Of a DNA stretch of 23,744 nucleotides, positions 7,907 through 15,434 are shown in pieces. The notes under the pieces were generated by a model. The model worked only from the letters and a program-made list of their open reading frames with translations, did no database searches and was not told where the DNA came from. Source of the DNA: SIG603 sp964369225. GTDB lineage: Bacteria > Bacillota > Clostridia > Oscillospirales > Acutalibacteraceae. The position numbers and the translations under genes are program-made. Positions within the stretch are counted from its first letter, which is position 1. Each line of letters begins with the position of its first letter. Where the stretch lies: assembly GCA_964369225.1 (NCBI GenBank), contig CAYJER010000031.1, forward strand, positions 1 to 23,744, written 5' to 3'.

Positions 7907-8180
7907 CTAATTATTAATAATGGATAATTGAAAATTGAGAATGGAGAATTATTAAACGCATAAAGTAATGTGGGAATTTATGCCAACTTAATGCTTATTT
8001 GCAAGGGAGAGTCTCCGTGCCCTACAATTTATTAATAAATTTATCTTTATCCATACAAATTTTTATTCAAAAAGCCTTTAATCAAAAAATCCGCAAGGAT
8101 TTTCACATCAACTTTTCACTTTTCACTGTTACCTCTTCACAAGTATAAGACCCTCCCCTACATAAATTTTAATTTTTTAA
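7907..8180. repeat. Mosaic of dispersed repeat fragments between glyA and nth
   Basis: No gene is visible. The stretch contains an AT-rich segment (ATAATTGAAAATTGAGAATGG near 7922), a GAGTCTCCGTGCCC-CTAC half-arm near 8008-8024, a composite of about 110 bp (8020-8140) repeated almost in full at 9280-9400, and CCCTCCCCTAC near 8154. The composite carries the TCAAAAAATCCGCAAGGATTTT hairpin (8084-8103), also seen at 9342 and 16613. All of these are fragments of repeat families seen elsewhere in the window. Confidence 0.75.
8084..8103 (-). repeat. Terminator-like hairpin of a dispersed repeat
   Basis: AAAATCC, loop TTGC, GGATTTT followed by further T residues on the minus strand. The same hairpin follows phoR and the lipoprotein gene, where it sits as a terminator would. 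Here no minus-strand gene precedes it (nth upstream is on the plus strand), so it looks like a repeat fragment rather than a gene end. Confidence 0.55.
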
Positions 8181-8198
8181 GAATAATTCTTATTACTC

Positions 8199-8227
8199 TT
8201 GTTTTTTTGACAAATTAATAGTATAAT
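8199..8227 (+). promoter_or_regulatory. Promoter of nth
   Basis: TTGTTT at 8199-8204, a 17-nt spacer and a perfect TATAAT at 8222-8227 give a leader of about 85 nt before nth. A competing TTGACA at 8208-8213 is too close (9-nt spacer) to pair with this -10. A small palindrome AAGAATAATTCTT lies just upstream (about 8180-8192) and could be an operator; this is only a possibility. Confidence 0.65.
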
Positions 8228-8318
8228 TGTTGTCGAGGAGTGAATTGTGAACAATGAATAGCCTAAAAACTTTTCAGTATTCTCTTTTCACTGCAACAAA
8301 TTTATAGGAGAGTTTTAC

Positions 8319-8978
8319 ATGACTACTATTGAACGTGCCTCTAAATGTGTAGAGACGTTAGAAAGGGAATATCCAGATGCGATTTGCTCACTAGAGTACA
8401 AAGATCCGCTTCAGTTGCTTATTGCTACAAGGCTAGCAGCACAATGTACAGACGCCAGAGTAAACATTATAGCACCTAAACTGTTTGAACGGTTTCCTTC
8501 ATTAGATGCTTTTTGCGAGGGTTCAGTTGAAGAAATTCAAGAGCTAATAAAAACCTGCGGTTTGTATAAGGCAAAATCTAAAGATATTTTTGCGATGTGC
8601 CATATGTTGCGTGATGAATTTGGCGGTGTTATGCCCGACACACTAGAAAAACTTATTAAACTTCCAGGAATTGGAAGAAAAACCGCTAACCTAATAATGG
8701 GAGATATATTCGGAAAACCTGCCATCGTTGTAGACACCCACTGCATTAGGCTTTCAGGAAGAATAGGTTTATCAAAAAATGAAGACCCTTACAAAGTTGA
8801 AATGGACTTAAAAAAGCTAATTCCACCCGAAAAAAGCAGCGATTTCTGTCACAGAATTGTGCTTCACGGAAGAGCAGTATGTTCGGCAAGATATAAGAAA
8901 TGCGACATTTGTTGTCTTGCGGAATTTTGCAAAACATTCTTAATGGAATCCAAAAACAACCTTAGAAAACTAAAATAA
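8319..8978 (+). CDS. nth: Endonuclease III (DNA glycosylase/AP lyase)
   Basis: Nth removes oxidised pyrimidines from DNA and nicks the abasic site, starting base-excision repair. The 219-residue protein has the helix-hairpin-helix LPGIGRKTAN with the predicted catalytic lysine K121, the GPD-region aspartate D139 in VVDTHCIRLS, and the C-terminal [4Fe-4S] ligands C188-x6-C195-x2-C198-x5-C204, exactly the family spacing. Length is usual. AGGAGAG lies 8 nt before the ATG. It is a single-gene unit on the plus strand with its own promoter and a strong terminator, set between repeat-rich spacers and facing the phoPR genes tail to tail. Confidence 0.96.
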   Translation: MTTIERASKCVETLEREYPDAICSLEYKDPLQLLIATRLAAQCTDARVNIIAPKLFERFPSLDAFCEGSVEEIQELIKTCGLYKAKSKDIFAMCHMLRDEFGGVMPDTLEKLIKLPGIGRKTANLIMGDIFGKPAIVVDTHCIRLSGRIGLSKNEDPYKVEMDLKKLIPPEKSSDFCHRIVLHGRAVCSARYKKCDICCLAEFCKTFLMESKNNLRKLK

Positions 8979-8982
8979 ACTA

Positions 8983-9018
8983 ATCCCCTTTGATTTTCAT
9001 AAATCAAAGGGGATTTTT
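8983..9018 (+). terminator. Intrinsic terminator of nth
   Basis: A stem of about 15 bp (AATCCCCTTTGATTT against AAATCAAAGGGGATT) with a short loop is followed by TTTTT, starting 5 nt after the nth stop codon. Confidence 0.93.
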
Positions 9019-9417
9019 AACTTAATGTTACATTATAGGGGAGGGTCTCCGTGCCCGAAAGCTAGCGAATATCCATACTTCTCGGGAGGGCACGGAGACC
9101 AGACGTGTTGATTAGAGAAATTTAGCAATGTAGGGGACGGGTTTTCCGTCCCGAAAACTGTCGGTTATTGCTAAATTTCCACGGGACGGAAAACCCGTCC
9201 CCTACATTAATTTGTGAAATTTAACGAATTAATTTTAAACTCAAAATCCTATTCAACACGTCTGCACTCAGACCCTCCCCTACAATATTTTAATAAGTTT
9301 ATTTTTATAGATACAAAATTTTATTCTAAAAGTCTTTAATCAAAAAATCCGCAAGGATTTTCACATGAACTTTTCACTCTTCATTTTTCACTAAATTCCC
9401 AAGTCTGAAGTTGACTC
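9019..9417. repeat. Nested palindromic GTAGGGG repeat between nth and phoR
   Basis: No gene is visible. The element runs from TAGGGG (9036) to CCCCTAC (9283). It contains a first palindrome GGTCTCCGTGCCC / GGGCACGGAGACC (about 9044-9103), then the outer-arm motif AGACGTGTTGATTA, an inner GACGGGTTTTCCGTC core at 9130-9205, the flank AATTTAACGAATTAA and the closing outer arm AACACGTCTG. It is followed by the roughly 110-bp composite repeat (about 9280-9400), also present at 8020-8140. Confidence 0.85.
9342..9361 (-). terminator. Probable terminator of phoPR
   Basis: On the minus strand AAAATCC-TTGC-GGATTTTTT lies about 60 bp after the phoR stop codon. The stem is short and AT-rich and belongs to a dispersed repeat, but the position and T-tract fit a terminator. 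Confidence 0.55.
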
Positions 9418-11073
9418 CTACACAGTTTTGTGAAATTTAACTGTGATTGTTGTTCCTTTGCCTAGCTCACTTTCAATATCAATCTCTGCTTTATGCAGTG
9501 ATGCGCCATGTTTAACAATTGAAAGCCCCAGACCTGTTCCACCAGAAATTTTATTTGAATGGCTTTTATCTGCCCTGTAAAATCTCTCAAAAACACGTGG
9601 GAGATCCTCTTGCGATATTCCAATTCCGTTGTCTTTAACCCTTAAAATAATTAGGTTGTCTTCTTTACTTATGCTTATCTCTACACAGCCATGTTCTTTG
9701 TTATAACTTACCGCATTGTCACAAAGATTATATACCATCTCGTAAAGAACTGGTTCAAAACCTTGTATTTCAGTTTGCTGATATTCGCCTGTGATTGATA
9801 CATTTTTTGCCCCTGCTTTATGGGCTAAAGCCTTCTTGACTTCATCACAAATCATATCAAGTCGAACTTTTTTAAATTCATAGCTAAGTCCGCCCTCATC
9901 CATTCTCGAAATTTTAATAATATCTTGAATAAGCTCTAAAAGTCTTGCGGATTCATCGTGAATTTTTTTCGCAAAATAACCTACATCACTAGGTTTAACA
10001 ATTCCATTAGAAATAATCTCGGCAGTTCCCATAATTGACGCTAATGGAGTTTTTAGTTCATGTGATACATTAGCCGTAAATTGCCTACGCATTTCTAAGG
10101 CTCTTTCATCCTCTGTTATGTCTGTTATAAATATAAACACAAAGCTTTTTTTCTTGTTGCTAGCTACAGCACTTGCAGAAAAACGATATATTTTATCGCC
10201 AAATTTAATATTGCAACTTGAATTAACATTTCCTAGTGCAAGTTTTACCATGTTTAAGTATTCAACATTTCTAAAGGAATCAATATAGTATTCGCCAACT
10301 TCGCAAGTTAATAGCTGGCAAGATTTTTTGTTAGCCGTAATTATCTTACCATATTTATCTATAACTAAAATTCCGTCGCTTACATTCTCTGTAACATAAG
10401 ATATTTCTTGGTTTTTCTCGTTTAATTTTCTTATATTGGCCGAAATGCTTCTATTTTGATTGTCTATTCTAATTAATAAAGGGTATAACTCATCATAGAC
10501 TACATTATTTAAAGGTTTGTCCAGATTTATTGAGTTTATAGGTTTAACAATTCTACCCGAAATAATTTTTGCTACTATGTATGACGCTAAAATAATTATA
10601 AAACCTATTAACAACAACGACGGAACAAACAAATATAAATATGACGTTATTGTCTCTTGGTCTGTAGAAATTCTTAAAACTAAGTCGTCTGCTATCTTTT
10701 TAGCGTTATAATATGTCTGAACAGACAAAGTTTGCGACTGTCTGTCTGCCTCACCATAGCCTGTTTCAAACGCTTCTTTTATCTCTTCACGGTCTCCATG
10801 GTTTTCCATTGTCTGTTCATCTGCTATAGAATCCCAAACAACTGCTCCAGTTTCATCAATTATTGTTACCCTGTACTCTGAAAAGTTTTCCCCCTCAAAA
10901 TACTCTATTCCTCCCAAACTGTATACGTCTGAGAGGAATTCTAATTGACTTTTTTGTGAGTTCACACTTGTATTGATAAAGTGTGAATTTAATGAAACCA
11001 ATATAAGAGAAAAACATAAACTTAAGATAGCTAGAGACAATATAATTATCCATCTTCTTATAGCTCTTGTCAT
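9418..11073 (-). CDS. phoR: Phosphate-regulon sensor histidine kinase (PhoR)
   Basis: A 551-residue membrane histidine kinase. A first membrane helix (about 9-29) and a second (about 146-171) flank an extracytoplasmic domain of roughly 115 residues. A poorly conserved HAMP-like linker and a PAS-like domain (about 225-320) follow. The phosphoacceptor H338 lies in NVSHELKTPLAS, and the ATPase domain has the N box (CDNAVSYN), DNGIGI and GGTGLGLSIV. The start ATG overlaps the phoP stop (ATGA), so the two are co-translated. PhoR phosphorylates the partner regulator at low phosphate and is held inactive by the Pst transporter with PhoU, both encoded just upstream. The assignment as PhoR rests on this context, since kinase motifs alone do not give specificity. 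Confidence 0.92.
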   Translation of the reverse strand: MTRAIRRWIIILSLAILSLCFSLILVSLNSHFINTSVNSQKSQLEFLSDVYSLGGIEYFEGENFSEYRVTIIDETGAVVWDSIADEQTMENHGDREEIKEAFETGYGEADRQSQTLSVQTYYNAKKIADDLVLRISTDQETITSYLYLFVPSLLLIGFIIILASYIVAKIISGRIVKPINSINLDKPLNNVVYDELYPLLIRIDNQNRSISANIRKLNEKNQEISYVTENVSDGILVIDKYGKIITANKKSCQLLTCEVGEYYIDSFRNVEYLNMVKLALGNVNSSCNIKFGDKIYRFSASAVASNKKKSFVFIFITDITEDERALEMRRQFTANVSHELKTPLASIMGTAEIISNGIVKPSDVGYFAKKIHDESARLLELIQDIIKISRMDEGGLSYEFKKVRLDMICDEVKKALAHKAGAKNVSITGEYQQTEIQGFEPVLYEMVYNLCDNAVSYNKEHGCVEISISKEDNLIILRVKDNGIGISQEDLPRVFERFYRADKSHSNKISGGTGLGLSIVKHGASLHKAEIDIESELGKGTTITVKFHKTV

Positions 11074-11750
11074 TTTATTGCACCAATCTTATATCCTACA
11101 CCTCTTACAGTCTCGATATATTCTCCACATTCTAAAAGTTTTGAACGCAAGGTTCTTATATGTACATCGACAGTTCTTGTCTCGCCGTCAAAGTCATATC
11201 CCCAAACTTTTTGAAGTAACATATCTCTGTTCATTACATTGCCTAGGTTTTTAAGCAAAGTAATTAGTATGCTATATTCTTTTAAAGTTAGCTCAACCTT
11301 TTCGCCATTTACAAAGACTGTGTGTGCATTGTCATCTACCTCTAAATCTTTATAAACTAATGTAGGTTCTGCTGACTTTTGTTTTACACTGCTTCTTCTA
11401 AGCACTGCCTTAATTCTTGAAACAAGCTCCATCATTCCAAAAGGCTTAGTTACATAGTCGTCTGCACCATTGTCAAGACCTACTATTTTATCGTACTCTG
11501 TATCTCTTGCAGTTAGCATGATTACAGGTACATTTTTAGTTCTTGGGTTGTTTCTAATCTTATTTAATATAGAAATACCATCTTCGCCCGGCAACATTAC
11601 ATCAAGTAAAACAAGCTCTGGTATTTCATCTTTTAAGGCATTATAAAATGAACTCGCATCTTCAAAACCTTTAGAAACAAACCCTGTATTATTAAGTGTA
11701 TAACTCAATAATTCACGTATGTTATTATCGTCTTCAACTACAGCTATCAC
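11070..11750 (-). CDS. phoP: Phosphate-regulon response regulator (PhoP/PhoB type, OmpR family)
   Basis: A 226-residue two-domain regulator. The receiver domain has the acidic pair E6-D7-D8, phosphoacceptor D50 in LVLLDVMLPGEDG, a conserved T/A in MLTARD and K in YVTKPFG. The C-terminal winged-helix DNA-binding domain ends TRTVDVHIRTLRSKL...VRGVGYKIG. The start is GTG. The best ribosome binding site, ACAGGG 7 nt upstream, is the last part of the neighbouring 88-bp repeat unit. It is likely to bind the direct repeats upstream of pstS. It is separated from phoU by the repeat array and assembly gap, so whether it is transcribed by readthrough from pst-phoU or from a promoter in the gap cannot be told. 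Confidence 0.94.
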   Translation of the reverse strand: MIAVVEDDNNIRELLSYTLNNTGFVSKGFEDASSFYNALKDEIPELVLLDVMLPGEDGISILNKIRNNPRTKNVPVIMLTARDTEYDKIVGLDNGADDYVTKPFGMMELVSRIKAVLRRSSVKQKSAEPTLVYKDLEVDDNAHTVFVNGEKVELTLKEYSILITLLKNLGNVMNRDMLLQKVWGYDFDGETRTVDVHIRTLRSKLLECGEYIETVRGVGYKIGAIK

Positions 11751-11755
11751 TATAT

Positions 11756-11824
11756 GACCCTGTCATTTTTGCCGCACATACTGCGATAAAATTTCGGAGT
11801 AAATTCCCCGTGACTATCCTTTCT
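11756..11824 (-). promoter_or_regulatory. Candidate structured leader RNA element upstream of phoP (copy nearest the gene)
   Basis: In the minus-strand RNA a stem GUCA/UGAC encloses two hairpins: CGGGG-AAUUUA-CUCCG (with a G-U pair) and CGCA-GUAUG-UGCG. It ends CAAAAAUGACAGGGUC, and the phoP GTG follows after 5 nt, so the last part doubles as its ribosome binding site. A diverged copy of equal length (69 nt) stands at 17372-17440 with the same helices. Function is unknown. Confidence 0.5.
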
Positions 11825-11946
11825 TTTTTATTTATAAAAATCGGACCCTGTCATTTTTGCCGCACATACTGCGATAAAAACTCGGAGATAGTTCCCCGTG
11901 ACTATCCTTTCTTTTTTATTTATAAAAATCTGACCCTGTCATTTTT

Positions 11947-12046
11947 NNNNNNNNNNNNNNNNNNNNNNNNNNNNNNNNNNNNNNNNNNNNNNNNNNNNNN
12001 NNNNNNNNNNNNNNNNNNNNNNNNNNNNNNNNNNNNNNNNNNNNNN
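11947..12046. other. Assembly gap (100 N)
   Basis: Exactly 100 N, a conventional placeholder for a scaffold gap of unknown size. It lies inside the 88-bp tandem array, so the true distance between phoU and phoP is not known. Confidence 0.98.
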
Positions 12047-12132
12047 GACCCTGTCATTTTTGCCGCACATACTGCGATAAAATTTCGGAGTAAATTCCCC
12101 GTGACTATCCTTTCTTTTTTATTTATAAAAGC

Positions 12133-12771
12133 TTATTCCTCTTCGTGTTTTCCAGTAACCGAGAAGACAACCCATTCTGCTATATTGGTAGCATGATCTC
12201 CTATTCTTTCAAGATATTTTGCAATCATTATTAAATCTATACTGCCAAGAGGGTCGTTTACTCCCTGCTTAATTTCTTCTATAATATCGTTCTTAACTGT
12301 GTCAAACAGTTGGTCTACTATATCATCATACTCAACTACTTTGTTAGCTAGCTCTAGGTCTCTCTTAACATAGGCATCAATCGATAATGTAACCATTCTT
12401 ACAGCCTCAACAGCCATTTTCTTAATGTCTACAAGGGCTAAACCGCCTGAAGCATACTCATAAAGCTCTGCAATGTCTACAGCGTGATCGCCTATTCTCT
12501 CAAGGTCTGTAATCATTTTTAAAGCGGCAGATATAAATCTTAAATCACTTGCAACCGGTTGTTGTTGTAGCAATAGTTTTATACACTTTGCCTCTATCTC
12601 TTTTTCTTTTTCATTGATTTCTTTTTCGATCTCGAATGCCTTTGTTGCCATAGCTGCATCTACATCAATAAAACCTTTTACAGCAGAAGATATTGCACTC
12701 TCGCACAATGCGCCCATTGTGATTAAATCCTCATTAAGTTGAAGTAATTGCTTTTGATATCTTTCTCTCAT
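12133..12771 (-). CDS. phoU: Phosphate transport system regulator PhoU
   Basis: PhoU is a cytoplasmic dimer-forming helical-bundle protein that links the Pst transporter to PhoR and restrains phosphate uptake. The protein is a tandem pair of PhoU three-helix bundles, each with the metal-binding signature region: KMITDLERIGDHAVDIAE in the first half and MIAKYLERIGDHATNIAE in the second. I place the start at the ATG at 12771 (MRERYQKQL), because GGAGG lies 8 nt before it. The open frame reaches a TTG at 12792 that overlaps the pstB end, but that start has no suitable site. This gives 212 residues. It follows pstB directly, and its stop codon abuts the 88-bp tandem array. Confidence 0.94.
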   Translation of the reverse strand: MRERYQKQLLQLNEDLITMGALCESAISSAVKGFIDVDAAMATKAFEIEKEINEKEKEIEAKCIKLLLQQQPVASDLRFISAALKMITDLERIGDHAVDIAELYEYASGGLALVDIKKMAVEAVRMVTLSIDAYVKRDLELANKVVEYDDIVDQLFDTVKNDIIEEIKQGVNDPLGSIDLIMIAKYLERIGDHATNIAEWVVFSVTGKHEEE

Positions 12772-12784
12772 TATTCTTCCTCCA

Positions 12785-13540
12785 TTAACCAAATCTACCG
12801 GTAATATAGTCTTCTGTTCTCTTATCTTTAGGCGCCGAGAATAATTGCTCTGTTGGAGCCATCTCCGCTACTTCACCTAATAGGAAGAAAGCAGTTTTGT
12901 CTGAGATACGTGTTGCTTGTTGCATGTTATGAGTAACTATTACTATTGTGTATTTCTCTTTTAGCTCATCTATTAAATCCTCAATCTTTGAAGTTGAGAT
13001 AGGGTCAAGAGCCGATGTTGGCTCATCCATTAATAGAATTTCAGGCTCTACAGCCAATGCCCTTGCAATACATAAACGTTGTTGTTGTCCGCCAGAAAGA
13101 CCTAGTGCTGACTTTTTAAGTCTATCTTTAAGTTCATCCCAAATAGCTGCACTTTGTAGTGATTTTTCTACTATTTCATCTAATTGTGCCTTGTTCTTTA
13201 TTCCGTGGATACGAGGTCCATACGCAATATTATCGTAAACACTCATAGGGAACGGATTAGGCTTTTGGAAAACCATACCAATTTGCTTTCTAAGCACGTT
13301 TACATCTATATTTCCTAAAATATTTTGATCTTTATATATTATTTCGCCAGTGATTTTACAACCCTCTACTAGGTCGTTCATACGGTTAATTGACTTTAAA
13401 AGTGTAGATTTACCACAACCTGATGGTCCGATAAATGCTGTAACTTCTTTATTCATTATTTCCATGTTTATGTTCTTTAGTGCTTGAAAATCACTATAGT
13501 ATAAATCTAAATTATTAATTTTTAATTGTGCGTTACTCAT
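12785..13540 (-). CDS. pstB: Phosphate ABC transporter ATP-binding protein (PstB)
   Basis: PstB is the ATPase subunit that powers high-affinity phosphate import at the inner face of the membrane. The 251-residue protein has Walker A GPSGCGKST at 38-46, the PstB-typical Q-loop FQKPNPFPMS, ABC signature LSGGQQQR at 148-155, Walker B LLMDEP at 169-174 followed by SALDP, and switch histidine in VTHNMQQA. Its ATG shares one base with the pstA stop (TAATG), and its ribosome binding site AAGGAGGAAAATA is embedded in the last pstA codons. Confidence 0.97.
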   Translation of the reverse strand: MSNAQLKINNLDLYYSDFQALKNINMEIMNKEVTAFIGPSGCGKSTLLKSINRMNDLVEGCKITGEIIYKDQNILGNIDVNVLRKQIGMVFQKPNPFPMSVYDNIAYGPRIHGIKNKAQLDEIVEKSLQSAAIWDELKDRLKKSALGLSGGQQQRLCIARALAVEPEILLMDEPTSALDPISTSKIEDLIDELKEKYTIVIVTHNMQQATRISDKTAFFLLGEVAEMAPTEQLFSAPKDKRTEDYITGRFG

Positions 13541-14430
13541 TATTTTCCTCCTTGAGCCTTTTTATCTATTCTACTACTAATTAATCTTGCTAATAAACTA
13601 AATGATAATACCAAAATAACCAAAACTGCTGACGCTACATTTGCAATTTCATCTTTATCGTCACGAATTGCCTCTGTTTTCATCGCCCAAATTTGCAATG
13701 ATAAAGTCTCTGCTGGTCTGAATATGTTAAGCGGACACATTTCAGATGATAGATCCCACTGAGTCCATCTAATAAGTGAAGATTGTCCTGATGTGTAAAG
13801 CAATACAGCTGCCTCACCAAAACCACGACCTGCCGCTAATATAACTCCTGTGATTATACGTGGAATACATGTAGGTAGCAAAACTTTAACTATTGTTTGC
13901 CAGTGAGTTGCACCTAAACCCATACTACCTTGTTTATACTCAGGTGGCAATGCACGTAAAGCATCTTCTGTAGTTGTTGTAATTAATGGAATACTTAATA
14001 TAGATACACAAATAGCACCTACTAATAAGCTTCTGTCCATTCCAAAAGCTAATATGAATATAGCCAAACCAAAAAGACCTACTACCAATGATGGAAGTGA
14101 AGACAATGCCTGAATTGATACTCTTATGAACTCTGTAACCTTGTTCTTTTTTGCATATTCAGCCATGTATACACCAGAGGCAATACCTACAGGCACACTA
14201 ACTATTAATGAAAGAAAAACTAAGTAAACTGTGTCAAATAATTGGTTGCCTATGCCGTGTCTGTCAAACGCTAGGTATTCTGGCTTAAAAGATACTGCCC
14301 CATTAAATATTATATACCCTGCTAATACAAAAAGCAATGCTAAAAAAAATCCTCCAACACAATAAAATAGAACTGTCATAAATCTATCGACATATTTTGC
14401 TGTGTTTAAACTGCTACCACTCTTCATCAT
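13540..14430 (-). CDS. pstA: Phosphate ABC transporter permease (PstA)
   Basis: A 296-residue membrane permease with about six hydrophobic segments. The first is near residues 17-39. The cytoplasmic EAA loop that docks with PstB reads ALPPEYKQGSMGLGATHW, followed by the GFGEAA segment typical of Pst permeases. It starts ATGATG at 14430, overlapping the pstC stop (ATGA), so pstC, pstA and pstB form a coupled set. PstA pairs with PstC to form the channel. Confidence 0.96.
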   Translation of the reverse strand: MMKSGSSLNTAKYVDRFMTVLFYCVGGFFLALLFVLAGYIIFNGAVSFKPEYLAFDRHGIGNQLFDTVYLVFLSLIVSVPVGIASGVYMAEYAKKNKVTEFIRVSIQALSSLPSLVVGLFGLAIFILAFGMDRSLLVGAICVSILSIPLITTTTEDALRALPPEYKQGSMGLGATHWQTIVKVLLPTCIPRIITGVILAAGRGFGEAAVLLYTSGQSSLIRWTQWDLSSEMCPLNIFRPAETLSLQIWAMKTEAIRDDKDEIANVASAVLVILVLSFSLLARLISSRIDKKAQGGK

Positions 14431-15350
14431 TTATTTTTAGCCGCCTTTCTTGATATGCTGTTAATTGCAAAAATACAAATAATTGAAACTACAAATAATA
14501 TAAGTGCCATAGACCAAAGAGCTGAGTTAAGCTCACTGCCGTCTGCTGAGTTACCCATGTCTGCAGAAATAGCAGTTGTTAAATTATATGTAGGAGCTAA
14601 TAAGCTGTCTGCAAAGTTTCTTGTTTTACCTATAACCATACCAACGGCTAAAGCCTCGCCGAACGCTCTTGCTAAACCTAGAATAATTCCTGTTAAAATA
14701 TTAGACTTTGCAGCCGGTAAAACTACTAATCTAATTACTTGCCATCTTGTAGAACCTAAACCATATGCGCCACTTCTAAAATCTACTGGAACGCTCTTCA
14801 TGGCATCTGCCGCAACTGTTGTAATAGTTGGGAAAATCATTATGGCTAATACTATACCAGCCGCTAAAACAGAGTCTCCTGATCTTGTTGGGTCTATCAT
14901 ACGAATTAATGGAACTAATGCTGAGTAGCCTACCCAACCATATATAACAGATGGAATACCAACAAAAATTTCTACAGCTGGTCTTACTATTTTTACACCT
15001 TGCTTAGGTGAAATCTCTGATAAAAATATTGCTGCCGCTAATGAAAAAGGTGTTGCAATTAAAAGTGCAATACCACAAGTTACTAAAGAACCAACTATGT
15101 AAATAGCTGCTCCAACTTGTCCTCCACCAGATTGAGTTGGTGAGTCGCTAGGTGCCCACTCTGATGAAAAAATAAACTCAAATATGCTGTGTCCGTGAAC
15201 TGTAAAAGTTGTAGAACCCTTATAGATTAAAAATGCACCTATAAGTAATGTTAAAATAATTATAAAAATACCACAAATACTAACTACTGATTTACCTAAG
15301 CCTTCTTTTCTGAAAGCTGCAAAATTAAAGCCTTTCGCTCTAGCATTCAT
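14427..15350 (-). CDS. pstC: Phosphate ABC transporter permease (PstC)
   Basis: A 307-residue membrane permease: a first hydrophobic segment near 22-44, an extracytoplasmic stretch of about 50 residues, then further membrane segments. The EAA loop is SVPVDFRSGAYGLGSTRW, followed by LARAFGEALAVGMVIG. Its partner PstA follows with a 4-bp overlap. GGAGAC lies upstream of the ATG. It is separated from pstS by 84 bp that contain a strong hairpin, which probably lowers its expression relative to pstS. Confidence 0.96.
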   Translation of the reverse strand: MNARAKGFNFAAFRKEGLGKSVVSICGIFIIILTLLIGAFLIYKGSTTFTVHGHSIFEFIFSSEWAPSDSPTQSGGGQVGAAIYIVGSLVTCGIALLIATPFSLAAAIFLSEISPKQGVKIVRPAVEIFVGIPSVIYGWVGYSALVPLIRMIDPTRSGDSVLAAGIVLAIMIFPTITTVAADAMKSVPVDFRSGAYGLGSTRWQVIRLVVLPAAKSNILTGIILGLARAFGEALAVGMVIGKTRNFADSLLAPTYNLTTAISADMGNSADGSELNSALWSMALILFVVSIICIFAINSISRKAAKNK

Positions 15351-15382
15351 TCCCTTATGTCTCCTTCCAAACTTGCAAATAC

Positions 15383-15411
15383 TGGCTGAACAGTATATTA
15401 CTGCCCAGCCA
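15383..15411 (-). promoter_or_regulatory. Strong hairpin in the pstS-pstC gap
   Basis: In the minus-strand RNA a 13-bp stem (UGGCUGGGCAGUA against UACUGUUCAGCCA, with two G-U pairs) closes a 3-nt loop. No T-tract follows, so it is not an ordinary terminator. A likely role is to protect the 3' end of a pstS message or allow partial termination, giving more PstS than PstCAB. Confidence 0.65.
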
Positions 15412-15434
15412 TATTTAGAACATTATTTACTTAA

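Larger units (their letters stand above)
11756..12130 (-). repeat. 88-bp tandem array (at least four copies) between phoU and phoP
   Basis: Units start, on the plus strand, at 11756, 11844, 11932 (cut by the gap) and 12047, each beginning GACCCTGTCATTTTTGCCGC. The first three spacings are exactly 88 bp. Copies are near identical; the second differs in a few bases, mainly around the stem at 11872-11890. The 100-N gap sits inside the array, so true copy number is unknown. Read on the minus strand, each unit has a purine tract (AAAAAAGAAAGGA) and then a 69-nt segment with three possible helices. The array starts directly after the phoU stop codon and ends 5 bp before the phoP start codon. Confidence 0.93.

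Noticed and set aside
8254..8307. 17-codon leader peptide before nth (MNSLKTFQYSLFTATNL)
   Set aside because: It has a start codon and a GAGGAG some 12 nt upstream, but the sequence resembles AT-rich dispersed repeat debris (GTGAACAATGAATAG), holds no run of a regulatory amino acid and no attenuator follows.
11756..12130. CRISPR array
   Set aside because: The units are 88 bp, nearly identical throughout, with no short repeat/unique spacer pattern and no cas genes nearby. A diverged single copy occurs in another leader.
11696..12196. Plus-strand open reading frame across the N gap
   Set aside because: It reads antisense to phoP and phoU and through 100 N. The 88-bp unit is not a multiple of three, so copies are read in different frames. 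No protein family is apparent.
12772..12792. Upstream TTG start for phoU
   Set aside because: It lies within the pstB end and has no ribosome binding site, while GGAGG stands 8 nt before the ATG at 12771.
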